Position numbers and translations under genes: made by a program. Below, in pieces: positions 35,351 to 46,800 of a stretch of DNA of 64,000 bases. Origin of the DNA: Sitta carolinensis (taxonomy: Eukaryota; Chordata; Aves; Passeriformes; Sittidae); NCBI GenBank assembly GCA_032173965.1, contig CM063284.1, positions 136,127,625 to 136,191,624 of the forward strand, in the 5' to 3' direction. The notes under the pieces were generated by a model. The model had not been told where the DNA came from and ran no database searches. It saw nothing but the letters and a program-made list of their open reading frames with translations. The number at the start of each line of letters is the position of its first letter. Positions within the stretch are counted from its first letter, which is position 1.

Positions 35351-37130
35351 TGAGAGAAACCCCTTGCATCTCCCCAACTCTGGGAATGGCTCAAGGCCTT
35401 CACATGAATGGAAAAGGGCACCAGGAAATCAGAGCAGTCTGTTACTGTCTCATTACTTGCTCAGAACACCCTAAGACAGAGATGCAGTTACAGCAGAAAG
35501 TTCCCACATGCAGAAGCCGGGTGTTCTTTGCCAGCCTATAATGATCTTAATATAAATCTTCATATCTGCCCTCCCTTAGGTCTGTCTTGCAGAGCAAGCA
35601 CTACTGACTACTTTGTACCCACATGGGAGCATCTCCAACAGATACCAATCTTTTATCAATTACCTCACTGGAATGTTTTCACATGAATACTTCAGTGTGA
35701 AATGCCATTGCCTCTGTAATTGTGCACTAAGGAGAAACTACTGTTCATCTGTCCTTTCCTGAAGCCAGCAGGAGATCAGTGCTCATTTCAGTGGAATTAT
35801 ATCAGCTGACCCTGCTGAAAACCTAGTGGAGTGATTATTTTATGTGGCCAGAATAAGCTGAATATGTAACTGTGGTATTAGAAAGATGTGAAGATGAATA
35901 TTAAGAATTTAAAGGTTGAAGAATATGACTCCTGAGGATCCTTCAAAGCTGGTATTCTATGGTATTTTATAATAGTGGTAAATTTATCATTGTTCATGTC
36001 GTCATATTAATTGTAAGGAATTTAATAACTTTTGTGTTTTGCATGTGAAAGCCCTTCTGTGTTAAGGATGATTTATTTATTTCCCTTTAATGCTCCTGGG
36101 ATTCCTGAACAGCTGTCAGCTGTACCTGAGCAGAAGAACATGTATATTAACGCATTGCCAAGCAGAAATTGCCTTATACATTGCTGCATCTGTTAAATTC
36201 TTTAGTCAGTATTTGCAATTCGAATAATATAAGCATTCAAAATGGTGTTGTTAATATGTGGTAAAATTTCATTTCTTCATTTACCATTTCAAAATATGCA
36301 TTTGGTCTTGGTTTGGTTCAATGGCTGTAATGTTACCTAAATGATAAGCACCTACAATTCCAATTTAGTTTTATGATTTATATAAGAAAATAATACCAGT
36401 CAAATACAATGCTAAGATTACTCTTAAGCAGTTTTTACAGAACATATGGAATATAGTTGTGGATTAGAGTCCTATTTGAATAAACAGCTGCTTATAGCTC
36501 AGGTTTACCCTTGTGATCTGTCATTTCTGTTTCATTGAGGCTGGCTACAACAAATGGACTGAAAGTTGGTGAAGCTGTAACAAATAATATACAAACCATC
36601 ATTTATGCTGTTATTTAATCAGTACAGATGCCTGTATATCCATGACAGATACAGTGATGCCACATGACTACTTTATAATTTTTCTTCTCAAACCATATGA
36701 ATAGAGAAATATTTCTCTAGACTTTGTCCTTAACCTTCACCATAAATGAAGGAAGAGAAAAAACTTTGTTCTTCAGTGGACTAGCTGGTGCTTGAAGCTA
36801 GCAAAAAAAATTTTGGCTAAATTTGAAGAATGCAATCTTGAAAGTTGACATATTTCTAAAAGATCATGGACAATACACAGGCTTGCAGCCTGCAGCTCTG
36901 CGTTTCCTCTAGTGACTGAATTCTTTGGATGATCGGAAATCAAAAGTCTGTCTTGGGAGGTGACCAGACTCTCTCTGGTTAGTTTTTGTGCTGTGAAACT
37001 TAGATTTTTTTATTTTTAATAAAAGAAATTACATTATATGATGAGAAAAGGATCAATTAAATATTTTTAATTAAACTCTTGAGTTCAAAAGATTCTATGC
37101 TACTATTAATCTAATTTGAAGCTTCATATA
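35351..37130. other. Unique AT-rich sequence, possible CR1 scrap
   Basis: No gene was seen. At about 35930-35972 the + strand reads gaggatccttcaaagctgg followed by tattctatgg, which resembles an eroded CR1 3' terminus. It is too short to be sure. The part at 36100-36500 is repeat-free and AT-rich. Confidence 0.45.
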
Positions 37131-37350
37131 ATCATAGAACAGTCCAGGTTAGAAGGGAAGTTCAAGGATTACCTGGCCCAATGTTTTGTGGGAAAGGAAG
37201 CTTTGATGAGATTACCTAGCATCATGTCGAACTGCAATTTGGAATTGCATGCAAACAACATTTCTATCCAGTTTGGTTTTTAAAACCATGGAAAAAGATA
37301 AGTTCTCACTGATCTCACATCCCTCTGTTAATTTAAATGCAGTCAGGATT
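37131..37350 (-). mobile_element. CR1 LINE 3'-end fragment, minus strand
   Basis: The + strand begins atcatagaacagtccaggtt and continues agaagggaagttcaaggatt, which is the reverse complement of the CR1 3' terminus. About 220 bp are recognisable and substantially diverged. Its 3' end points left, opposite to the neighbouring CR1 fragment. Confidence 0.75.
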
Positions 37351-37394
37351 ACCTCCTGACAACCAGCACTCCATCATGAGGTGTTTAGCAAATG

Positions 37395-37560
37395 GTAATA
37401 ATTTCTTTGGGAGGTGGTGGAGTCAGTCTCTGGAAGTGTTCAAGAGGCATTGGAATGTAGCACTTGGAACTGGTTAAGGGGTGATTATGGTGTGCTGAGT
37501 TGAGGGTGGGACTAGATGATTTTAAAGTTCTTTTCCAACTTTCATGATTTTGTGATTCTT
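37395..37560 (+). mobile_element. CR1 LINE 3'-end fragment, plus strand
   Basis: The + strand reads gaggtggtggagtcagtctc, then gggtgggactagatgatttt, then agttcttttccaactttcat and a tgattttgtgattctt terminus, the standard CR1 tail. It lies about 45 bp from the minus-strand fragment, tail-outward. The pair is therefore head to head, either from two independent insertions or from one CR1 inserting next to another. Confidence 0.85.
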
Positions 37561-40500
37561 TTAATTCAACTTTACCATTAGAGGTTCTAATTAATCATGT
37601 TTTCATTAAGGAATGCATATCCCAGCTGACAGTCTTCTGAATGTCATTGCATACAAACCTCATTGTGATTTCAGAACAGCTCAAACTATAGACATGACTT
37701 AGGCCTGCTCTTGAAAATTCCCTATGGACAGCAAACTAACAATTTATCACTTTGGTAGATATCTTCCTGTGCACTTGAGTAAGAAATTTGTGCTGCCAAT
37801 TAGTCAGTTTAATAATGTTTGTCAAGATCTACTTATGAGCAATTGTGCAATAAAGCCTCTTAATTATGTTTTATAAAGTTTCAGTGTGAGAATTGGATGA
37901 AAATCCTTTAGTTATAATTCAGGCTTGGGAGAGAGTGGATCACAGCCTGACCTATGTACATTGCAGACAAAGCTGTGCCACCAAGGAAGTACTCAAAAGG
38001 ATTGTAAGTAACAAAAAAGAAGACAGGCTTAGCCCAGAAAGTGGTTAAGAAATGAGGCACTCCCTCCAAAAAAAAAGGAAAAAAATTTTAGGAAGCCAGA
38101 CCCGTTTGACTCTGAGCCTCATTAGTGGTTGTAGACATAAAAGATGCTCCACTCCTAACTAAATCTGCACAGAGACAGGTGATGGGAGTTTTAACCAGTG
38201 CACCAATAAGAATTAGACCATGCACTGTGTGATGTTTAATTAAACTTAATATTTCATTTTATTGTGTAAAAAGCTATGTCAGGTTTCTTCAGCTTTTTTT
38301 TTCTTTTAAGTAACACTGAAAATGTTAAACTATGTGAAAATACCTGCAATAATGTATCCAGAGGTGTTGTAGATTAAGGATGTTTTCTTCACCTATTGTT
38401 AAACAGGAGAAATAGCACTTTTACCCAGGATTTGTCTAGTGGCTGTTGAGAGTCACCATATAACATCAGAAATTGTTGAGGCAGAGGTGGAAAGATCTTG
38501 CTGTTTCTTTCTCCACTGTGTATGTACTGTAGGCAGATACTAAAAGCTATTTTAGAAGCTGTAGAGATCTGAAGGGAGATTGACTGCCTTTCTATAATAG
38601 TTTCACTACTCTCCACTTCCAATGGTTGAAGTCACTAAAGATAAATTAATGGAATTTAATTTATTGCAGGACTACAGAAAGCTTTATAAGGACTGGAGAT
38701 TTATTTGGTTTCAGAAACTGCATTGTTTTCAGATTATGCTATCCCTTTACACAGCCTGTGAGTGTAATTCGGAAGATTCTGGAACAGGAGAAACATAATT
38801 AAAAAATTTATAAAACTACTGTTTAAGTTACTATATTGAATCACCTGTGTGAGTACTGTTGCTTTGGTTCCCCAAATTTGAACTTGACATTTCTCTCTCT
38901 CCAAATAAATTTCATGGGGTTACTTTTCATTTTACAGCCTAAATTTTATCCAAGTGCTTTCACAAATGAAGGAGAGGAAGTGGTATATGGACATAAATGG
39001 AATTTAATCCATTTTAACATCTCTCAACTTATACAATGGACAAAATATTTCCAGCAATCCAAATTTTTTTTATTATAAATTTCCAGTAACAGTGGAAGAA
39101 ACATAGTGACCACAAAAATTTTCTGTGGTAAAGAGAAGGGGTAGTGGATACTCACTTCCAGGTGGTCTTGAACTGAATACTTGGATCCCTTTTAACCCTT
39201 AGAAACAGCTGGCAGAAATTAAACCTTACCCTTATAGTTTGAGAAATTAAATTCTCTCTAGAAACTCCAGGTGAGGCAAGAGACTCCCAGTGCTTGGAAA
39301 AGTCTAACGTAAATATTATACAGACAGTTGAGAAAGCATATTTAAATGTTAGAATCTACTTGATTTTTTTTTTAAAGAAATATCTAAATGGACTTTTGAG
39401 AGGATAAGACCAATGTTAATAATGCTGCTTTTGTGTTGCAGTTTCAGGTAGGAAAAGCTGCTCTGTGAGTTGCAGAGAGAATGTTGAGATCTACTCATGT
39501 GTAGTTTACTATCTACAGTACTTAATCTGTGGGGGACAGGAGAATGACCATGAGGGTAACCTCAGGCTTTCCCTGAAATGATACCTGTAAAAGAGATGTA
39601 GCCTAATCTGTAAGTCACAAGGTAGGAGAGAATAAGTCTTTCTTATCACCATCATCAAAGTGCTTCAGCGGTAAACACACTCACCTGTTCCTTAGAGTGC
39701 CAGGTCAGGAACAGACTCCATCCTGCTAAAGTGACAGGCCTGGAAGCAGGGCCTGCCACCAGGGAGAGGAGAGAGCACAGCCCTGTGCAGGGTGGCTGGT
39801 GCTCTAGGATGAAAATCCCCTAGAATGAAAGCAACTCTCAGTAAACCATCTTGTGAGAACACAGACAATCAGAAAAATGCTGTTTGTCATTGCCTGCCTC
39901 TTCTTGGCAAGGGTTCTCTTCTTGGTGGGTCTTGATCAAAATTTGAGTGAAACTCTGGTTTTGGTACTCCCCACACATATTTTAAATCTAGTTAATCTAT
40001 TTTTGTGGCAACTGGAAACAACTCATTTTTAGAGCTACGGGATATAAAAGAACGTGAGTCATATTTCTACGGAAATTGCACAGTCCTGTGCAGTTGAGTA
40101 ACTATTATTGAGTCTATTATAAACTGTATAATAAACCATTACAAAATCTAGATGGAATAACTGTCTCCTGAGAATGAAATTTAATTAATTACCTGGAGAC
40201 AATTTGAACTGGCAGAGCTTAAAATGAAATTAAAACTAATTATTAAATAGTCACATAGAGTTTTGGATAAATTGAAAAGAGAAAATGTAATTGACAAAAA
40301 GTAAATCAAGGGTATGTCCTGGGAACACATATTGTTAAATAGAAACCAAAGACAAGTAGAATCTTCTGAGGTAGAAGAGAATTAACATAACATTGACAAT
40401 GTCATAATTATGGTAAAAACTGTAAGTGCCTGTAAAGTCTTTCAGTAATTGAAATATACAAGTTTTTTGAAATTGAAGATGTGTTGGGATGGCTTTAGCC

Positions 40501-41366
40501 AAATTCCAAAAGGAATTTTGACCTAATGCTATCTTTGCATTTTTCGAGTTCTGACTTGCAATGTCTTAAAGAAAGGGGTTTTCAGAACGTTTCAGAGAGC
40601 TTTGAACTGGCACCATTTCCAAGTGGTGCATCTCAGAAGTGTGCCAAAGCAGTTGTCACTCCTTACAGCGTTGATCTTCTAGAAGAATTTTGTGTTTATC
40701 TGTCTCCTCAATGTAGAAACGTTTTAATTTTTTTCTGGGAACAATAGTGCTTCTCTCTTCAGCTATGCCAAAGTAAAGTGGGTCTGGGCTGCAGTCCCAG
40801 ATAGCCAAGATATTGTACTGTAAAATGTACTGCAGAGCAATGTGTCTCTGAGGGCTAACTCAAGAGGGAGAGTAGATTTCTTAGGATTTAGATGAAATTT
40901 GACACCTAAAGTAGTCTGAGCAAGGGAGGTTTAGTCAGAAAAGTCAAACCCATCATTTAGACCATCTTGACATAAACACCAAATGATTGGCTGTCCAAAA
41001 GTTCTTTAGATTAAATGACAGTAATAACTTGTGATTTGATTGTCTAAATATGGTGACCCATCATTAAGGTGTCCCACAGTATCCTGTCTAAACTCCTGCA
41101 GTGTTTGTTGCCAAAGTTCTTGAATCTCATGTAACTGCTCCAGTCACGTCTCCCAGTCCTGTACAGATATTCTAGAGACACCTTGGATAAACAAGAGCAT
41201 CTCAAATGGAACCAGGTCCTTCTTATCAGGCAAATAATTCAACACCTACAAGGCTGCTGACAGCAATATTTTCAAACCTAACATTAAGGTGTGTGATATG
41301 CGTGTTTCGACATCTTTGTTTATTGACAAATCCCATACATTGGCTTAGCTCAGACATCTATGTGTA
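37561..41366. other. Unique AT-rich sequence, no gene seen
   Basis: Open frames are short (80 codons or fewer) and domain-free. A faintly tRNA-like stretch at about 39665-39740 was noted and left uncalled. Nothing else in the 3.8 kb was recognisable as a repeat family, exon or RNA gene. Confidence 0.5.
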
Positions 41367-41451
41367 GGTGGCCATTAACATCTGAGGACCCACTGGGTAC
41401 CTGAGATGTTAATGAAAAGCTGCAGATGTGACACACATCTGAGAGGCCACC
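41367..41451. repeat. Nested inverted repeats, possible three-way junction
   Basis: An outer stem pairs ggtggcc (41367-41373) with ggccacc (41445-41451). Inside it, attaacatctgag (41374-41386) pairs with ctgagatgttaat (41401-41413) at 12 of 13 positions. Then cagatgtg (41423-41430) pairs exactly with cacatctg (41434-41441) across a 3-nt loop. Together 27 base pairs fit within 85 nt as two hairpins closed by a third stem. It is not a tRNA, having no anticodon arm or invariant bases that I can place. Whether it is an RNA gene, a decayed DNA transposon end, or chance is unknown. Confidence 0.7.
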
Positions 41452-43300
41452 ACATTTCCCAGATGACAGCTAGCAGAGAATGGCCTCAAGAGCCCAGGTG
41501 CATTAATGACTCTTAGTGGTCTTCACTAGCCTCGCCTGAGACCTCCACCCTCACCCATGGGCCCAGAAGCATAATGTGGATGTGTAGATATGCAGATGTG
41601 AAATTTTGTTCTCTGCGTCAGCTAAACTGAAGGAGTGCTGTTTTCCAGCCCTGACATAGTTTTGCCCTGGCTGACCTTGCACCTGAGTCCTCCCCTAGAG
41701 AGGTACTGGATGCTGTGTCTGCTTTCTGCAATAACATAGCTCCTTTCAGCAGCAGGTCACATATGGCCTAAAAGGCTTTTTCAGGGGAAGCAAAAATATG
41801 AATCCAAGAAGAATGTTTCTGTGATGGTTCATGTAAGAGTGCCTTCTTCCCATTTCTTGGAGTTTTGTTTGTGTTCAAAGGCACCCTAGAGTCAGTGCAG
41901 CTCCATTATCAAGAGAGAGATTTTCTGATACAATTCCATAATGAAAAATCTGTGTTGTGAGTTGTGGCAGCTGTATCCATCTGTCTCTGGATCACTAGGG
42001 AATTTAAATGATAGCATTTTATCCAGATCTTACGTTTGAAAATATCCTGTTTTCTGTCTTCTCAGAAGGGAATACTAAGATGTGGTTAATTCAATTCAGT
42101 ATCTTCTAAACATAGTCCATCACATGATATCTGAAATCCTTTTCTGCTATAGCTCAAGAGGACATTGACACGCTGATACACTTCTGGACCACATAAACAT
42201 ACCATCAGGAATAACACAGGAGACAGTGAATGGTCCTGTTTGTTACAAGGGAGAGACAACTATGGGCTATCTTACACTACTTTTTTTTTTTTTTTTTTTT
42301 TTCTTTAAGTAGTTCTGCAGCAGAGAAAAATGTGGAGGATTATTTACAAGACAGGCTGTTGCAGCCCGTTGACTCAGACCATGTGCTATTGGCAGCTGAG
42401 AAAAGATGTGCAGCCAGCATTGAATCATCTGGTTGCTATTCTCTCCATTTGTATCCTGTCCAGAATGCTTTTGAAGCATCTCTTTAGTACAGCTGGCAAC
42501 GTGACTTCCACTGGGCGCCCTTTCACAACCACAAAGGTTGTAGAAGAACAAGCCTTTAGGCTCCAAAACTTAGAAATCTGTAGTAAAATCTTCTCTAAAT
42601 AGCACTGCTTTCTCAGAGCAGGCCTGGCCTTGCTGCTGAGTGTCCTTGCCCATTTTCTGGGATTCAGTGGCCCACTCTGTGCTCTTTTAATATTTGGATG
42701 TGATTTTTAAGTGCTCCCTTCTGGTGTTTCCTGGAAAAGGTTGGAGGGGGCACATGCTCCTTCTAGCCTATCCATTTGGTTGTGCTTAGCTCCATTTTTC
42801 CATCTCAGCAAGGCAGTGCTTGGTGTATATCCTGCCACATAAAGGAGCGCATGTTTGGGAGCTGGGAACTGGGCATGGGTGAATAGGGACAAAAAACATT
42901 TCATAGACACCCTCAGAGATGTTCATAATCACTGGGTGATTCAGTCTTTCCTCCACAGCTGGGCCAGTTGCCTGGTGCCATATGAGACCCTTTTACCCAG
43001 GGCATTGGCTAGCAGTTAGCTGGCTGCCTCACCAGTACTGCCAAGGGCTTCCAGTTTACGGGGTTGCATCTGGACAAATGACAGGTCCTCAAAAGACAAC
43101 TCCAGCCTTCTTTTTTCTACTTTTAAGCATTATTCTCTATAGTAGAGAGTGCTGTCAGTCCTTTTATAAATTTAAATTCCTTTTTATTTCTGCTGTATAA
43201 GAACGGGAGAATAAGTGACCACAATGTACCAATCTGTTTTAATTCAGTATCAGCCAAAATGCTTCCCACTGGTGGTGCTGGTGTTTGTTAGAGTACATGC
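41452..43300. other. Unique sequence with poly(T), no gene seen
   Basis: A run of 22 T lies at 42281-42302. Frames of 85-99 codons flank it on both strands (42230-42602) but contain the homopolymer or show no domain. No transposon family was recognised. Confidence 0.5.
42281..42302 (+). repeat. Poly(T) tract, 22 nt
   Basis: A homopolymer of 22 T. As a minus-strand poly(A) it could mark a retroposed tail, but no source gene is recognisable to its right on the minus strand. Confidence 0.9.
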
Positions 43301-43870
43301 TAAAGGCTCACTCCTTCCCAAGCAGAGGGGCATGGGGGCAGAGGGCAGTGGGGGAATCCCAGACAGAGATGTGAGTGCCAGCCCCAGCCCCCCAGTGCTG
43401 TCCCAGGAGCATCAACCCCACAAGCTGGGTGAGACCCAGCCCTGCACAGACTATTTGTGGGATTCCCTGTCCTGGAGGATGGAATTCATTATGGGATGCT
43501 GGGAGGGGCAGTCTGAGGTTGTGCAAGAGGATGTAAGGGGCCAGCTGCCTGTGAACTGTTTGCTGGTCAGTACATTTGTCTGGCCATGCCCTTAGCCCAG
43601 CCAGCATGGTCTGTCCTGTCATCACATTAAACTCCAATAGTCACTCCTTTCCTGGGTGTGTGCTCTCTGCTTTCTGTCCATGTGTGTGTTTGGGGTTTGA
43701 GTGCAGCACACTGGAGTTCAGACCACAGGCCAGAGGCACGTGTGTGTCTGTGGTGCCACAGCTGGGGAGACAAGAGCGTGGGTGCCTGTGTCAGCACGTG
43801 CCTGAGAGCAAATGTCAAACACTGAGCTACACGGTGCATTCCCTTTTGCCCACAGTGACGCTTAGAGTGT
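43300..43870 (+). other. GC-richer block with poly(A)-site-like signals
   Basis: This block is more GC-rich than its flanks. It has an ATTAAA signal at 43626-43631 followed after about 22 bp by a GT-rich stretch (tgggtgtgtgctc from 43653, then tgtgtgtgtttgggg near 43682-43696). That arrangement fits a functional polyadenylation site on the + strand. The frames through it (126 codons at 43215-43595 on +, 109 codons at 43308-43637 on -) lack domains. It could be the last exon of a long non-coding RNA, an LTR, or chance. Confidence 0.35.
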
Positions 43871-46800
43871 AAAACAGTGATGAACAAATGAATCAGGAGG
43901 AAATGTAGTGACTGCATTAGGTTCCTTGAGTTTGGAGATGTTTCTGAGGTTCATTCACAGCAGTGAGTGGGGATAAGTCTCTGACAGGGAAGATGAGCAG
44001 AGTGGTCAGTCAGGCTTTGTAAACAAAGCTTTCTCACTCATAGCATTTCTTTGTTGTTCTGATCCAGTTTAAGTCACTGAATCACAATTTAAAAAATAAA
44101 TTTAAAATATGGACAATGTAACAGTTGACAGAGTCAAAACAATTCCTGAGTAGAGCAGGTGGTGTTTGTACCCCTTCATATCTTGGATGTGCTGCCAAGA
44201 AAGCTGATTCAGGTCTCCCTTCAAGGAGGGAGGCCTGCCATTGCACATACTGAATCAATGTGCTGCTTGAATGCCCTCAGAACTTCTCCTGGGGACCTCC
44301 CTAAATACCTTCTAAGTGGAAGCTGGTGATTTGACCCTGCAGATTCCCTTCCTTCAGATGCTCTCAGATCTATTAGGTCTTGCCTTCTTGAATTCCCCAC
44401 TGAACACTCAGCTGCCTTCTCACCAGGTCCCCATGAGGCTCCTAGGGAATTGATAGGGGGATGTCGGGACCCAGGACATTCCTCTGACTGCCCTGGAAAA
44501 TTTACAAGTCACAAGAGTTTAAGTAGAATCATAGTTAATTTGTCACAGGGTGAAAAAGTAGAATTTTGGGATTTTAGAATGCGTGTTCAAGAGACAAAGA
44601 TGGAGGAATCTGGGCGGGGAGAATCCCTGCCCTTCTTCTTTGTCTTCTTGTCCTCCATCTTCTGCTGTGATGGTGGCACTTTTTGATTGGTTTAGAGTAG
44701 AGAGACACATAGCTGATAGGTATTGGAAAACAATTGCAAATAAAGTATACGTAGTTTTTAGTAAAAAAGATAAACATCACCCCAAGGGTGGTGAGTCTGC
44801 CTCATCCTGACCTGCAGAACAGATCTCAGCAGGTCAGAGAAATAATATATTAGATAAGAGTGAAATAAACAGCCTTGAAAAGCAGAGCAGATGAATCTCA
44901 ACTTCTTCTGACACAGGGCTGGGAGACAAGAGACACTTTTAATACCTCAGGTCTGCAGAAATCTGAGAGGCAGAAAGTGGAGGAGACTCTGTGCAGAGGT
45001 GGAGTTTTGCTCTTCATAGAGAAGGAGCCTTGCCAGAGTGTACTTTCTTTAGCAATGACCTGTGTCCTGCTCCTGTCCTTTCCCCTGGGTGAGCTTGCAG
45101 GCTGAGCTCAGGCAGGCCCTGGGGTATTAGGCTGGGACCATCACTGTCCTACATCTGGAGGTGACCTGGGTAACCTGGGTGGGGCAAGCATGATCTGTGA
45201 CTGAACCTTTTACTGATTTTTCTTTGGACCCTGTTTTCATGGGCACTAACCTTACCATTTAGAGCTCCAGAGAGTTCTGTATCTTTTTTCTGCCTGTATT
45301 TCCCAGAAGTTCTGAAGCCTGTGTCCCTGTGCTTGGCTAACACCAGTGCATGCTGTGTTAGGTGTACGGGACACCTGACAGGCTGAAAGGGATCTGAAGA
45401 CTGCAGCTGGCTCACTCTTGCTTCATACTTCATTCTTGTTTTATTATGCAAAAGGAATGCCCTAAAAGTGAAAACCACTCAGCTCTCAATAAGGTGAATT
45501 AGAGGCTGCATATAAAAAGGAAATTTAAGATTAGCCCTTTTAAATCAGGTTTTAAGCTGAATGCTGATTTTGCAAAAAACTTGCACAATAGAGAAAGCAG
45601 GTAAAGAGGTAAAGACATGGCCAGGTTAAAAGCTTCAGAGCTGCCAGGTTTGGTTTTTTTTCTTGATTTCTGTGTCTTTTACCTTCTTTGCCTAGCAAAA
45701 TAATGCTAAGATGCACATTAACATACAATTTATGAGACAATGGGTCACATGCATTAAGAAAAGCTCAAAGCTGCAGCTGTTTATTTATCTCTGACATTAA
45801 TGTAAACAAGTGCACATAAATCATAATAGAAAGATAGAACACATTGCATTCTCATGTGAACAGTTCAATACCTAATTGTGATTTCCTTAAATACATTTGA
45901 TCTATTTGTGATTTTTTTTTAAATATTTGATTAGTTCACAATGATCTCAAGATTTGTTTAATTTTACTCTTACTGATTTAAATTAAATTGTGAATAGAAG
46001 GATAAAGATAATTAAGAATCTCCTTTTCAAAATGTCTTTGAATATTTGCCTAATATTAATGATTCTAGGGGGGTTTTGTAGGATACTACAAAGAAATGCC
46101 ATTGTAAAAAACTCAATAGGATCTATTTTAAGAAAAATAAGCAGCAAAGCCCTTCAAAACCCAATGATGAACATACATCAGTGATCCATTCAGATAAATA
46201 GCCATAACCCCTTTTTTTCAAAATTTAGATTATAGGATTTTGTACCTCTTTTCCATGAACAGAAGTCATAATTTCAGTATACTCACCTTTGGGATTATTG
46301 TTTTCTCTCTTAAATGGTTTCATCAGCAAATTCGATTATGGCTCCCATCTGGCATTTCTTACATAATGCTATGCCTTTGCTTTAGTGCACTCATTAAGGT
46401 AATTATAAATCAAAATAATTTCTGAAAATAAACCTGCATGAAACTACTATGTTCCTAAAACTTTATTACTGTTTGTATCTATGGCACTGAAAATCTCAGG
46501 ACTAAAGGTTCTTCACTGCTTGGCTCTTTTTTCTGTTTGTTAAAATGCCCTTGCCACTTGTTATTTCAGGCTTGTGGCTGTGATTGTTTAGGAAGGAAAA
46601 ATAACAAGGTCTCCTAAACAGATTGAAAGGCACTGAAAATGCTGTACAATCCTTTTAAAAGCAAAAAAGGCCTTGAAAATCAAAAAAGTGACTGCTTTTT
46701 AATCCAGATGTGAGCTCTCCTACAGCCAGCACCTAGAGAGCCCATGACAGACAAGATAGCTATGTCAATAGTTCAGAATTTCTTCAGTGGTTTTATCCAG

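Noticed and set aside
41051..41330. Possible old transposon between 41.05 and 41.33 kb
   Set aside because: The texture resembles eroded retroelement sequence, but no diagnostic LINE or LTR phrase could be identified.
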